DNA from: Domibacillus sp.
Lineage (GTDB): Bacteria > Bacillota > Bacilli > Bacillales > Domibacillaceae
Assembly: GCA_031177795.1 (NCBI GenBank)
Contig: JAPSKG010000039.1
Coordinates: forward strand, 1-13,062
Reading direction: 5' to 3'
DNA length: 13,062 nucleotides
Position 1 is the first letter of the stretch. Each line of letters opens with the position of its first letter. A model generated the notes under the pieces. The model was not told the DNA's origin and made no database searches. It was given only the letters and a program-made list of their open reading frames with translations. Positions 1 to 6,064 of the stretch are shown here, in pieces. Position numbers and translations under genes: made by a program.

Positions 1-599
1 TAGCGATACTGCACGCGTTCGCGGCGGCAGTGTTCCGCTTCCACAATAGATTGTATACGACTACATGCCCGCTCTACTTCATCGTTTTCTACCACATAAT
101 CATACAAATCCATCATTTCAATTTCTTTCCGAGCTTGTTCCATCCGGCCTTTTATCACTTCATCTGTTTCTGTTCCGCGTCCAATGATGCGGCTGTGCAA
201 TTCAGATAAACTTGGCGGCGCCAGAAAAATAAATAAGCCTTCTGGAAACTTTTCGCGCACTTGCCGGGCACCCTCTACTTCAATTTCCAGAAATATGTCT
301 GTTCCTGCATCAAGTGTTTCACGCACGTAATCAACAGGAGTTCCATAGTAGTTCCCTACAAATTCAGCGTATTCAAGTAGTTTGCCTTCTTTGATTAACT
401 GTTCAAACTCTTCACGGGATTTAAAAAAGTAATCAACACCATCAATTTCTCCTTCACGCGGTTTACGTGTTGTCATTGAAATCGAATAGTCAAATTTCAC
501 ATCTTTCCTTGAAAAAATCGCTTTTCGCACTGTCCCTTTTCCTACACCTGAAGGTCCGGACAGAACAATCAGCAAACCTTTTTCTTTCACGCGTTTCAC
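1..599 (-). CDS. gmk: Guanylate kinase (partial, 3' end beyond window)
   Basis: This cytoplasmic enzyme phosphorylates GMP to GDP with ATP and is essential for making GTP and dGTP. About 199 residues are visible, close to the usual length of about 204; only the last few C-terminal residues lie outside the window. The P-loop GPSGVGKG is at residues 15-22, followed by the GMP-binding segment with SISMTTRKPREGE and the DYFF motif, then VGNYYGTP and LEIEVEGA. The start is taken as GTG at 599 because a GAGG lies 7 nt upstream. The nearest in-frame ATG upstream is followed two codons later by a stop. A second GTG at 590 would give the MKEKG N-terminus seen in relatives, so it is an alternative. The 599 start overlaps the remA stop by four bases (GTGA), which suggests translational coupling to remA. 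Confidence 0.95.
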   Translation of the reverse strand, partial: MKRVKEKGLLIVLSGPSGVGKGTVRKAIFSRKDVKFDYSISMTTRKPREGEIDGVDYFFKSREEFEQLIKEGKLLEYAEFVGNYYGTPVDYVRETLDAGTDIFLEIEVEGARQVREKFPEGLFIFLAPPSLSELHSRIIGRGTETDEVIKGRMEQARKEIEMMDLYDYVVENDEVERACSRIQSIVEAEHCRRERVQYR

Positions 600-856
600 A
601 ATCCTTCCTCTGCATCCTCATCTTTCCATACAGCACGATTGACGACCGTTTCGGGCTGGACGGCCGATAAAATAACATGATGGCTATCTGTAATAATAAC
701 TGCATGCGCCCGGCGGCCAAACGTTGCATCAACAGGGTTTCCTTTTTCACGCGACTCTTAAACAAGTCGCTTGATCGGTGCCGACTCCGGGCTGACAATT
801 GTCACAATCCGTTCTGCCGAGACGACGCTGCCAAACCTTATATTGACTAACTGCAT
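596..856 (-). pseudogene. remA: RemA biofilm-matrix regulator gene interrupted by an in-frame stop
   Basis: RemA (YlzA, DUF370 family) is a small DNA-binding protein that activates biofilm-matrix and osmoprotection genes in Bacillus subtilis. The frame from ATG 856 (AGGGGG 8 nt upstream) to TGA 596-598 has 86 sense-length codons, matching the family. Codon 33 is TAA (760-758). Before it the product reads MQLVNIRFGSVVSAERIVTI and then SPESAPIKRLV. After it the same frame continues ESREKGNPVDATFGRR and HHVILSAVQPETVVNR. Family members, as I remember them, carry Gln at the stop position (IKRMIQDARERG in B. subtilis), so one C-to-T change from CAA would explain it. R16 and R48/R49 correspond to the arginines R18, R50 and R51 important for DNA binding. 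No frameshift is present. It is either a real nonsense mutation, making a 32-residue fragment, or a sequence error. No in-frame start lies close after the stop. Confidence 0.88.
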
Positions 857-905
857 CGTCTGAAGCCCCCTTTGTCATAATTATCCGTTCTTGCACACTT
901 GAACT

Positions 906-914
906 ATTATATCA
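906..914 (-). promoter_or_regulatory. Extended -10 promoter candidate for remA-gmk
   Basis: Read on the minus strand, a TG-A-TATAAT element (TATAAT at 911-906, TG at 914-913) lies about 50 nt upstream of the remA start. The -10 hexamer is perfect and carries the extended TGn motif, which can compensate for the lack of a recognisable -35. Transcription would start near 899, leaving a leader of about 43 nt containing the AGGGGG ribosome-binding site. In B. subtilis remA follows yloC; here no yloC lies upstream, so an independent promoter is expected. Confidence 0.55.
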
Positions 915-1094
915 TATTTTTTGCTTTTTCTGCTTAATAAATGCCCGAACTAGTTCTTTTTCAACCGGCAATTTGCTACACAGCATTTCTAGTTTTATTT
1001 TTCGGGTTTAACCAACTGCTTTAGCTGGATCGTTTCCCCATTCATCATAATATTGAATGTTTTTTAGTGAATTTTCACCTAACCTTTTCTGCAA

Positions 1095-1122
1095 TTGATG
1101 CAAAAATAAAATTTGCTATAGA
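1095..1122 (+). promoter_or_regulatory. Possible distal promoter upstream of rqcH
   Basis: TTGATG (1095-1100), a 16-nt spacer and an extended -10, TGC-TATAGA (TG at 1114-1115, hexamer 1117-1122). Both hexamers match four of six sigma-A consensus positions. A transcript starting near 1129 would carry the 12-codon ORF at 1147 and then rqcH. AT-rich sequence produces such matches by chance, so the call is weak. Confidence 0.3.
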
Positions 1123-1146
1123 AAAACAACTACTGAAGGGACGTAA

Positions 1147-1185
1147 ATGGTGACTGTGCTTTTTGTTTCATTATTGGTTTTGTAA
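1147..1185 (+). CDS. Possible 12-residue hydrophobic leader peptide
   Basis: ATG at 1147 to TAA at 1183-1185 would encode MVTVLFVSLLVL. A GAAGGGA ribosome-binding-like sequence ends 5 nt upstream of the ATG, and a possible extended -10 promoter lies about 25 nt further upstream. The product is almost entirely hydrophobic. It belongs to no family I know. The reading frame is short enough to be accidental, and nothing such as an attenuator hairpin follows it to support a regulatory role. Confidence 0.15.
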   Translation: MVTVLFVSLLVL

Positions 1186-1235
1186 AATAAAGTATACAGG
1201 AGTTTTTTTAAAATAAAAAAAGAAATGCTATCAAA

Positions 1236-1265
1236 TTTACGTATAGACAGACGGCATGATAAGAT
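1236..1265 (+). promoter_or_regulatory. Proximal promoter candidate for rqcH
   Basis: TTTACG (1236-1241), an 18-nt spacer and TAAGAT (1260-1265) preceded by TGA, giving an extended -10. Each hexamer matches four of six sigma-A consensus bases. Transcription would begin near 1272, leaving a leader of about 30 nt with the AAAAGGGAG ribosome-binding site, a sensible arrangement for rqcH. Confidence 0.4.
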
Positions 1266-1301
1266 AAATAAATATGTTCGTTTAAAAAGGGAGTATGAGT
1301 T

Positions 1302-3005
1302 ATGGCATTTGATGGATTATTTACAAAAGCAATGACAGAAGAATTAAATGAAGCACTGATGGGCGGACGCGTTAACAAAATTCACCAGCCATTTAAAAAT
1401 GAAACGATCATGGTGATTCGGGCGCGCGGGAAAAACAACAAGCTGCTTTTATCGGCTCATCCCTCCTACGCACGAGTACAACTTACAGAAACCATACATG
1501 ACAATCCGTCTGAACCTCCTCTTTTTTGTGTAATGATGCGAAAGCATCTGGATGGTGCTATCCTCGAAAACATCCGCCAATTTGGCCTGGATCGAACCAT
1601 TTGTTTTGAGTTTAAAGGAAAAAATGAAATTGGCGACATTTCCTATAAAAACTTATACGTAGAAATAATGGGCCGCCACAGTAACATTATCTTGGTTGAT
1701 AAAGAAAAAGGGACGATTATTGACAGCATAAAACATGTTCCTTCTGCTTTAAACAGTTATCGAACCATTCTTCCCGGTGCGCCTTATGTAGAACCTCCGG
1801 CACAAAACAAGCAAAATCCTCTTGCTGCAGATGCTCAAGCTGTTTTACGTGCTGTTGATTTTAATGCCGGAAAAATTTCAAAGCAGCTTGTTTCATCATT
1901 TGAAGGTATGTCACCTTTAATTAGCAATGAAATTACGGCACGGGCTGGTCTGGCAAACAAGGAAACTCTGCCGCCTGCTTTTCTTGCTGTAATGGAACCA
2001 TTAAAACAAGGCGCTTATTCACCGCTGCTTATTGAAACCGGGGAAAAAAGCTATTTTTACATGATAGACCTGCCGCATTTAAGCGGTGAGCGCATTAAAT
2101 TCAATTCTCTCTCTTCTCTTTTAGACCGCTATTATTTCGGAAAAGCAGAACGAGACCGGGTTCGACAGCAGGCAAATGACCTGGAACGGTTAATAGGAAA
2201 TGAGTTGCAAAAAAACCGTTCAAAAATCCACAAGCTGGAACGAACATTGCAAGAAGCGGAAAATGCCGGTGAATATCAACGGCTCGGTGAACTTCTGACT
2301 GCAAATTTATACGCAGTAAAAAAAGGAATGAATAAAATTGACGTTTTGAATTACTATGACGAAAACGCCGGTACGATTACCATTGCCCTTGATCCGCAAA
2401 AAAGCCCTGCTGATAACGCGCAAAAATATTTTTCCCGCTATCAAAAAGCAAAACACGCTTTAGTTGTTGTACAAGAGCAAATTGAAAAAACAAAAAACGA
2501 AATTCTTTATTTTGAAGCTTTAATGCAACAGCTTGAATCCGCTTCGCCGCGAGATATTGAAGAAATTCGTGAAGAACTGGCCGAGGAAGGCTACATAAAA
2601 GCACGCCATGTGAAAAAGAAAAAGAAAACGGACAAGCCGGTAATTGAAGAATATATTGCTTCTGATGGCACGCTTATTCATGCCGGCAAAAACAACAGGC
2701 AAAACGACTATTTAACAAATAAATTTGCTCGCCGTGACGATATATGGTTGCATACAAAAGACATCCCCGGTTCACACGTTGTGATCCGTTCTGATGCTCC
2801 TTCTAACGAAACAATTTTAGAAGCAGCCATGATTGCTGCTTATTACAGCAAAGCAAAAGAATCTTCTTCTGTACCTGTTGACTACACAAAGGTCAGGTAT
2901 GTAAAAAAACCGTCTGGCGCCAAACCCGGTTTTGTTATTTACGACAATCAGCATACAGTTTATGTAACACCAGATGAAGGAAAAGTAATGGCGATGAAAA
3001 AATAA
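1302..3005 (+). CDS. rqcH: RqcH, ribosome quality control protein (NEMF family, formerly FbpA/YloA)
   Basis: RqcH binds stalled, split 50S subunits that still hold peptidyl-tRNA and recruits alanyl-tRNA to add C-terminal alanine tails that mark the chain for degradation. It was earlier annotated as a fibronectin-binding protein. At 567 residues it is close to B. subtilis RqcH (about 570). The NFACT-N domain covers roughly residues 1-180 and contains the Asp97-Arg98 pair (FGLDRT) needed for tailing. A helical region follows, then a long charged coiled coil around 280-430. The C-terminal NFACT-R domain (about 445-555) has GKNNRQNDYLTNKFARRDD and the WLHTKDIPGSHVVI signature. The ATG at 1302 has AAGGGAG 8 nt upstream; the ATG seven bases earlier is out of frame and quickly stops. 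It is transcribed alone and converges on pyrE. Confidence 0.96.
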   Translation: MAFDGLFTKAMTEELNEALMGGRVNKIHQPFKNETIMVIRARGKNNKLLLSAHPSYARVQLTETIHDNPSEPPLFCVMMRKHLDGAILENIRQFGLDRTICFEFKGKNEIGDISYKNLYVEIMGRHSNIILVDKEKGTIIDSIKHVPSALNSYRTILPGAPYVEPPAQNKQNPLAADAQAVLRAVDFNAGKISKQLVSSFEGMSPLISNEITARAGLANKETLPPAFLAVMEPLKQGAYSPLLIETGEKSYFYMIDLPHLSGERIKFNSLSSLLDRYYFGKAERDRVRQQANDLERLIGNELQKNRSKIHKLERTLQEAENAGEYQRLGELLTANLYAVKKGMNKIDVLNYYDENAGTITIALDPQKSPADNAQKYFSRYQKAKHALVVVQEQIEKTKNEILYFEALMQQLESASPRDIEEIREELAEEGYIKARHVKKKKKTDKPVIEEYIASDGTLIHAGKNNRQNDYLTNKFARRDDIWLHTKDIPGSHVVIRSDAPSNETILEAAMIAAYYSKAKESSSVPVDYTKVRYVKKPSGAKPGFVIYDNQHTVYVTPDEGKVMAMKK

Positions 3006-3040
3006 AAGACAGCGGGCAGTTTTGCCCGCTGTCTTTTTTT
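3004..3040. terminator. Bidirectional intrinsic terminator shared by rqcH and the pyr operon
   Basis: The perfect inverted repeat GACAGCGGGCA (3008-3018) / TGCCCGCTGTC (3022-3032) with a 3-nt loop forms an 11-bp GC-rich stem. It is followed by eight T on the plus strand and preceded by four A. On the minus strand the stem is followed by TTTTATTTTTT. It overlaps the rqcH stop codon (3003-3005) and lies directly after the pyrE stop (3041-3039), so one hairpin ends both converging transcripts. Confidence 0.95.
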
Positions 3041-3665
3041 AGTTTGTTCCCCAAGAATCCGGGTTTTGTTTCCATTGTTTAAGCGTTTCAATATCACTTG
3101 CTTGCACATAGTTTTGTTCCGCTGCTACTTCTATTAAAGCATCATAGTCACTAAGCGCTGCTGCTTTTAATTCTGCAGCTGCAAGACGGTTATCCCCTTT
3201 TGACAGGCCGTATGTGAAGATGGCCGCTACGCCCAAAACATCACAGCCAGCTGCGCGAAGAGCTTCTGCTGCTGTAATAGCACTGCCGCCTGTGGAAATT
3301 AAGTCTTCAATCACGACTACTTTTGCACCCGGCTCAATTTTGCCTTCAATTTGGTTGCCTTTTCCATGCTCTTTCGCTTTAGAGCGAACATAGCACATCG
3401 GCAGATTTAAAACATCTGATACCCAGGCAGCATGAGGAATCCCCGCTGTTGCAGTGCCAGCAAGAACTTCCGCTTCCGGATACTGTTCTTTAATAAGCTC
3501 TGCAAGGCCTTTAGCAATTTTTTGCCTTGTTTCCGGATACGATAATGTTAACCGGTTATCGCAATAAATAGGCGACTTCATGCCAGATGACCAAGTGAAT
3601 GGATCATTTGGCTGCAAGTATACCGCACGAATTTTCAATAGTTCTTCTGCAATTTGTTTTTTCAT
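3039..3665 (-). CDS. pyrE: Orotate phosphoribosyltransferase
   Basis: It joins orotate and PRPP to give orotidine 5'-monophosphate and pyrophosphate, the fifth step of UMP synthesis. It has 208 residues, slightly shorter than B. subtilis PyrE (about 216). The type I phosphoribosyltransferase PRPP motif VVVIEDLISTGGS is at residues 116-128. The flexible catalytic loop with RSKAKEHGKGNQ is near 94-105, and the N-terminal part has FTWSSGMKSPIYCDNR. The ATG lies 1 nt after the pyrF stop. Its ribosome-binding site (GGGAGG) is inside the end of pyrF, about 11 nt upstream, so translation is probably coupled. It is the last gene of the operon, followed immediately by the shared terminator. Confidence 0.97.
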   Translation of the reverse strand: MKKQIAEELLKIRAVYLQPNDPFTWSSGMKSPIYCDNRLTLSYPETRQKIAKGLAELIKEQYPEAEVLAGTATAGIPHAAWVSDVLNLPMCYVRSKAKEHGKGNQIEGKIEPGAKVVVIEDLISTGGSAITAAEALRAAGCDVLGVAAIFTYGLSKGDNRLAAAELKAAALSDYDALIEVAAEQNYVQASDIETLKQWKQNPDSWGTN

Positions 3666-3666
3666 T

Positions 3667-4377
3667 TTACGCTTGGCCTCCCCAAAGTGCTTTTACATGG
3701 TGATAGGCAGCGACCGGGTCGGCTGCTTTTGTGATTGGACGGCCGACCACAATCGCTGTCGATCCGATTTTGCGGGCTTCCGCTGGATCGGCTATACGCT
3801 TTTGATCATCGGCACTGCCTTCTTTTAATCGAATGCCAGGCGTGACTTTAAAAAAGGTGTCTCCGCATGCATCTCGAATGGCCCCTGCTTCTAAAACAGA
3901 GCATACCACTCCGTCACAACCTGCTGTTTTTGCTTTTTTCGCATAATGAAGAACAGAATCGTGAAGCGGCACAGAAATAAGCTGATCCGCTTGCATCGCT
4001 TTTTCTGATGTTGACGTTAACTGTGTAACTGCAAGCAAAATAGGACGCTGTCCGTTCTTTGCTCCAGCCTCCAGGCCTTCACGTGCTTTTTCCATCATTT
4101 CTACTCCGCCTGCTGCGTGAACATTAATCATATCCACACCAAGGCCAGCCAAACCTTTCATAGCCTGGCCAACCGTGTTCGGAATATCATGGAGTTTTAA
4201 ATCAAGGAAAATCCGATGATTCATTTTTTTTAGTTGTTCAATAATAAAAGGGCCATTTTGCAAATACAGCTCCATGCCTACTTTTACATAAAGCTGCTCT
4301 TGGTGAAATGGAGCAAGAAACTGTTTTGTTTGCTCCCATGAAGGAAAATCGAGTGCAATAATTGGTTCTTTCTCCAT
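3667..4377 (-). CDS. pyrF: Orotidine 5'-phosphate decarboxylase
   Basis: It decarboxylates OMP to UMP, the last step of the pathway. It has 236 residues, typical of the bacterial group (B. subtilis about 239). The catalytic D-x-K-x-x-D array is present as DLKLHD (Asp59, Lys61, Asp64) in FLDLKLHDIPNTV, after the first-strand PIIALDFPS substrate aspartate at residue 10. The C-terminal phosphate-binding segment reads IVVGRPITKAADP. The ATG overlaps the pyrD stop by one base (TAATG). The nearest purine-rich stretch (GGAAG) is very close to the start, so expression probably depends on ribosomes terminating on pyrD. Confidence 0.97.
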   Translation of the reverse strand: MEKEPIIALDFPSWEQTKQFLAPFHQEQLYVKVGMELYLQNGPFIIEQLKKMNHRIFLDLKLHDIPNTVGQAMKGLAGLGVDMINVHAAGGVEMMEKAREGLEAGAKNGQRPILLAVTQLTSTSEKAMQADQLISVPLHDSVLHYAKKAKTAGCDGVVCSVLEAGAIRDACGDTFFKVTPGIRLKEGSADDQKRIADPAEARKIGSTAIVVGRPITKAADPVAAYHHVKALWGGQA

Positions 4378-5288
4378 TACTTCCAGCTCAGTCCCTTCAA
4401 TTCGCTAATATGGTCCACATTATGTTTTTCTAAATACTGATCCAGCCCCGCAATTAATTCCGTGCATATAAAAGGGTTAACGAAATTTGCTGTTCCAATA
4501 GCTACAGCATCTGCACCTGCCAAGTAAAATTCGATAATATCTTCTACTGTAGAAATCCCGCCCATGCCAATAATCGGCAAGTTCGTTTTTTGGCTAACTT
4601 CATAAACCATCCGGACGGCTACAGGCTTTACCGCAGGGCCGGATAATCCACCTGTCCGGTTAGCGAGCACAGGGCGGCCTGTTTTTAAGTCAATACGCAT
4701 GCCCAGAAGAGTATTAATCATTGTAATTCCATCGGCACCGCCGTCTTCTACTGCTTTTGCCATTCCCACAATATCCGAGACATTTGGCGATAGTTTTACG
4801 TAAACAGGAACTTCCGATACTTCTTTAACTTTTTTTGTCAGCTCTTTTGCCGTTTCAGGAATTGTTCCAAAAGCAATACCGCCTGTTTTAACATTTGGAC
4901 ATGAAATATTCAACTCCAACGCATGGACGTTTTCAACTTTTGATATTTCTTTAGCAACCTGTACATAATCTTCTGTTTGAGAACCCGCAACATTTGCAAT
5001 GATTGGGACATCAAATTGTTTTAGCCATTCAAGTTCATTTCCGATCACTTTTTCTAATCCTGGATTTTGAAGGCCAATGGCATTTAACATGCCTGCCGGG
5101 GTTTCAGCAACACGGGGTGTTGCATTTCCATAACGCGGCTCTTCTGTTGTTGCTTTAATCATGATGGCACCAAGCTCGCTTAAATCAAACAGCTGGCTGA
5201 ACTCACGGCCAAAACCGAAACAGCCAGATGCTGGCATTACGGGATTTTTTAAAGAAAGACCAGGAAGGTCAATGTTCATTCTGCTCAC
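4377..5288 (-). CDS. pyrD: Dihydroorotate dehydrogenase class 1B, catalytic subunit
   Basis: This FMN enzyme oxidises dihydroorotate to orotate and passes the electrons to NAD+ through its partner PyrK. It has 303 residues. The class 1 catalytic base is cysteine, seen at Cys130 in LELNISCPNVKTGG; class 2 membrane enzymes have serine there. The N-terminal PVMPASGCFGFGREFS, IGLQNPG and the FMN phosphate region IIGMGGIS are present. The start is GTG at 5288, which overlaps the pyrK stop by four bases (GTGA) and has GGGGAGG 7 nt upstream. An in-frame ATG at 5279 also gives a plausible N-terminus (MNIDLPG), but its spacing to the ribosome-binding site is poor. Presence of pyrK directly upstream confirms the 1B assignment. 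Confidence 0.96.
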   Translation of the reverse strand: MSRMNIDLPGLSLKNPVMPASGCFGFGREFSQLFDLSELGAIMIKATTEEPRYGNATPRVAETPAGMLNAIGLQNPGLEKVIGNELEWLKQFDVPIIANVAGSQTEDYVQVAKEISKVENVHALELNISCPNVKTGGIAFGTIPETAKELTKKVKEVSEVPVYVKLSPNVSDIVGMAKAVEDGGADGITMINTLLGMRIDLKTGRPVLANRTGGLSGPAVKPVAVRMVYEVSQKTNLPIIGMGGISTVEDIIEFYLAGADAVAIGTANFVNPFICTELIAGLDQYLEKHNVDHISELKGLSWK

Positions 5289-6064
5289 AATGCTACCTCC
5301 CCGGCTTTGAATACTGGGCCGTCACTGCAAATTTTTAAATATGATGTGCCGGTTTCATCAGCTGAAGGATGGCAAACGCAGGCAAAGCATGCTCCTATTC
5401 CGCATCCCATCCGCTCTTCAAGTGAGATAAAGCCATGTGGAGCTGCATGAAGCTGCTCTACTGCTTTGAGCATTACCGTTGGGCCACATGAATAAAAAAT
5501 ATCTGCTTTCAGCCCATGGTTATTGACTACATCTGTAACAAAGCCTTGTTCTCCAAGCGATCCGTCCACTGTAGCTACATAGGTTTCCCCTAATAATGCA
5601 AATTGCTCTGTGTAAAAAGCAGCTGCTTGATTCTGGAAGCCCAAAACATGAATAGTTTTAACACCTTTTGCATTTAAACGACGGGACAGTTCGTACAATG
5701 GGGGAACTCCAATTCCGCCACCAATTAAAAGAGCTGTTTGCCCAGTTTGCGCTTCTCCAACCGGAAAACCATGACCAAGCGGGCCTAAAACATTTACTTT
5801 ATCTCCCGGACGTTTACGAGCAAGCACGTTTGTGCCTGCTCCTTCTGCCCGATAGATCATTGTAAACTCTTGTTTTTCAGGTTCAATGCGCGCGATGCTG
5901 ATCGGACGGCGAAGAAGTGGTGTCACTTCTTCACCTGCTTTTAGATGAACAAATTTTCCCGGTTCGTCCATTTGATCAACAAGCGTTCCTTTCAACGTCA
6001 TTTCAAAGATATTTTTAGCGATTTCCGATTGTGCCACAACCGTCATCAGCTCTTTTTGAATCAT
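5285..6064 (-). CDS. pyrK: Dihydroorotate dehydrogenase B, electron-transfer subunit
   Basis: PyrK carries FAD and a [2Fe-2S] cluster and moves electrons from PyrD's FMN to NAD+ in a cytoplasmic PyrD2K2 complex. It has 259 residues. The FAD-binding RRPISIA is at residues 52-58, the nucleotide-binding ALLIGGGIGVPP at 111-122, and the YSCGPTVML motif near 191-199. Cluster ligands are Cys221, Cys226, Cys229 and Cys246 (CGIGACFAC and KICSDGPVF); Cys231 is an extra cysteine next to them. The ATG overlaps the carB stop by four bases (ATGA), with GGAGG about 10 nt upstream inside carB. Confidence 0.96.
   Translation of the reverse strand: MIQKELMTVVAQSEIAKNIFEMTLKGTLVDQMDEPGKFVHLKAGEEVTPLLRRPISIARIEPEKQEFTMIYRAEGAGTNVLARKRPGDKVNVLGPLGHGFPVGEAQTGQTALLIGGGIGVPPLYELSRRLNAKGVKTIHVLGFQNQAAAFYTEQFALLGETYVATVDGSLGEQGFVTDVVNNHGLKADIFYSCGPTVMLKAVEQLHAAPHGFISLEERMGCGIGACFACVCHPSADETGTSYLKICSDGPVFKAGEVAL

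Larger units (their letters stand above)
857..1301. other. Intergenic region between divergent remA and rqcH
   Basis: About 445 AT-rich bases with no recognisable gene. On the minus strand two tiny ORFs lie in adjacent frames: 1048-995 (17 codons, MMNGETIQLKQLVKPEK, no clear ribosome-binding site) and 986-912 (24 codons, starting MLCSKLPVEKELVRAF). They could be fragments of one frameshifted short gene or chance; I recognise no family. On the plus strand a 12-codon ORF lies at 1147-1185. Promoter candidates on both strands are listed separately. No transcription terminator is evident. Confidence 0.6.

Noticed and set aside
490..798. 102-codon open frame on the minus strand spanning remA and gmk
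   Set aside because: It is in a different frame from both genes, its Arg/Cys-rich translation resembles no family, and the neighbouring frames give clear RemA and Gmk sequences.
947..956. Palindrome GAACTAGTTC followed by T-rich sequence as a terminator
   Set aside because: The arms are only 5 bp and AT-rich with no loop; this is too weak for an intrinsic terminator. It could be an operator half-site pair, but nothing supports that.
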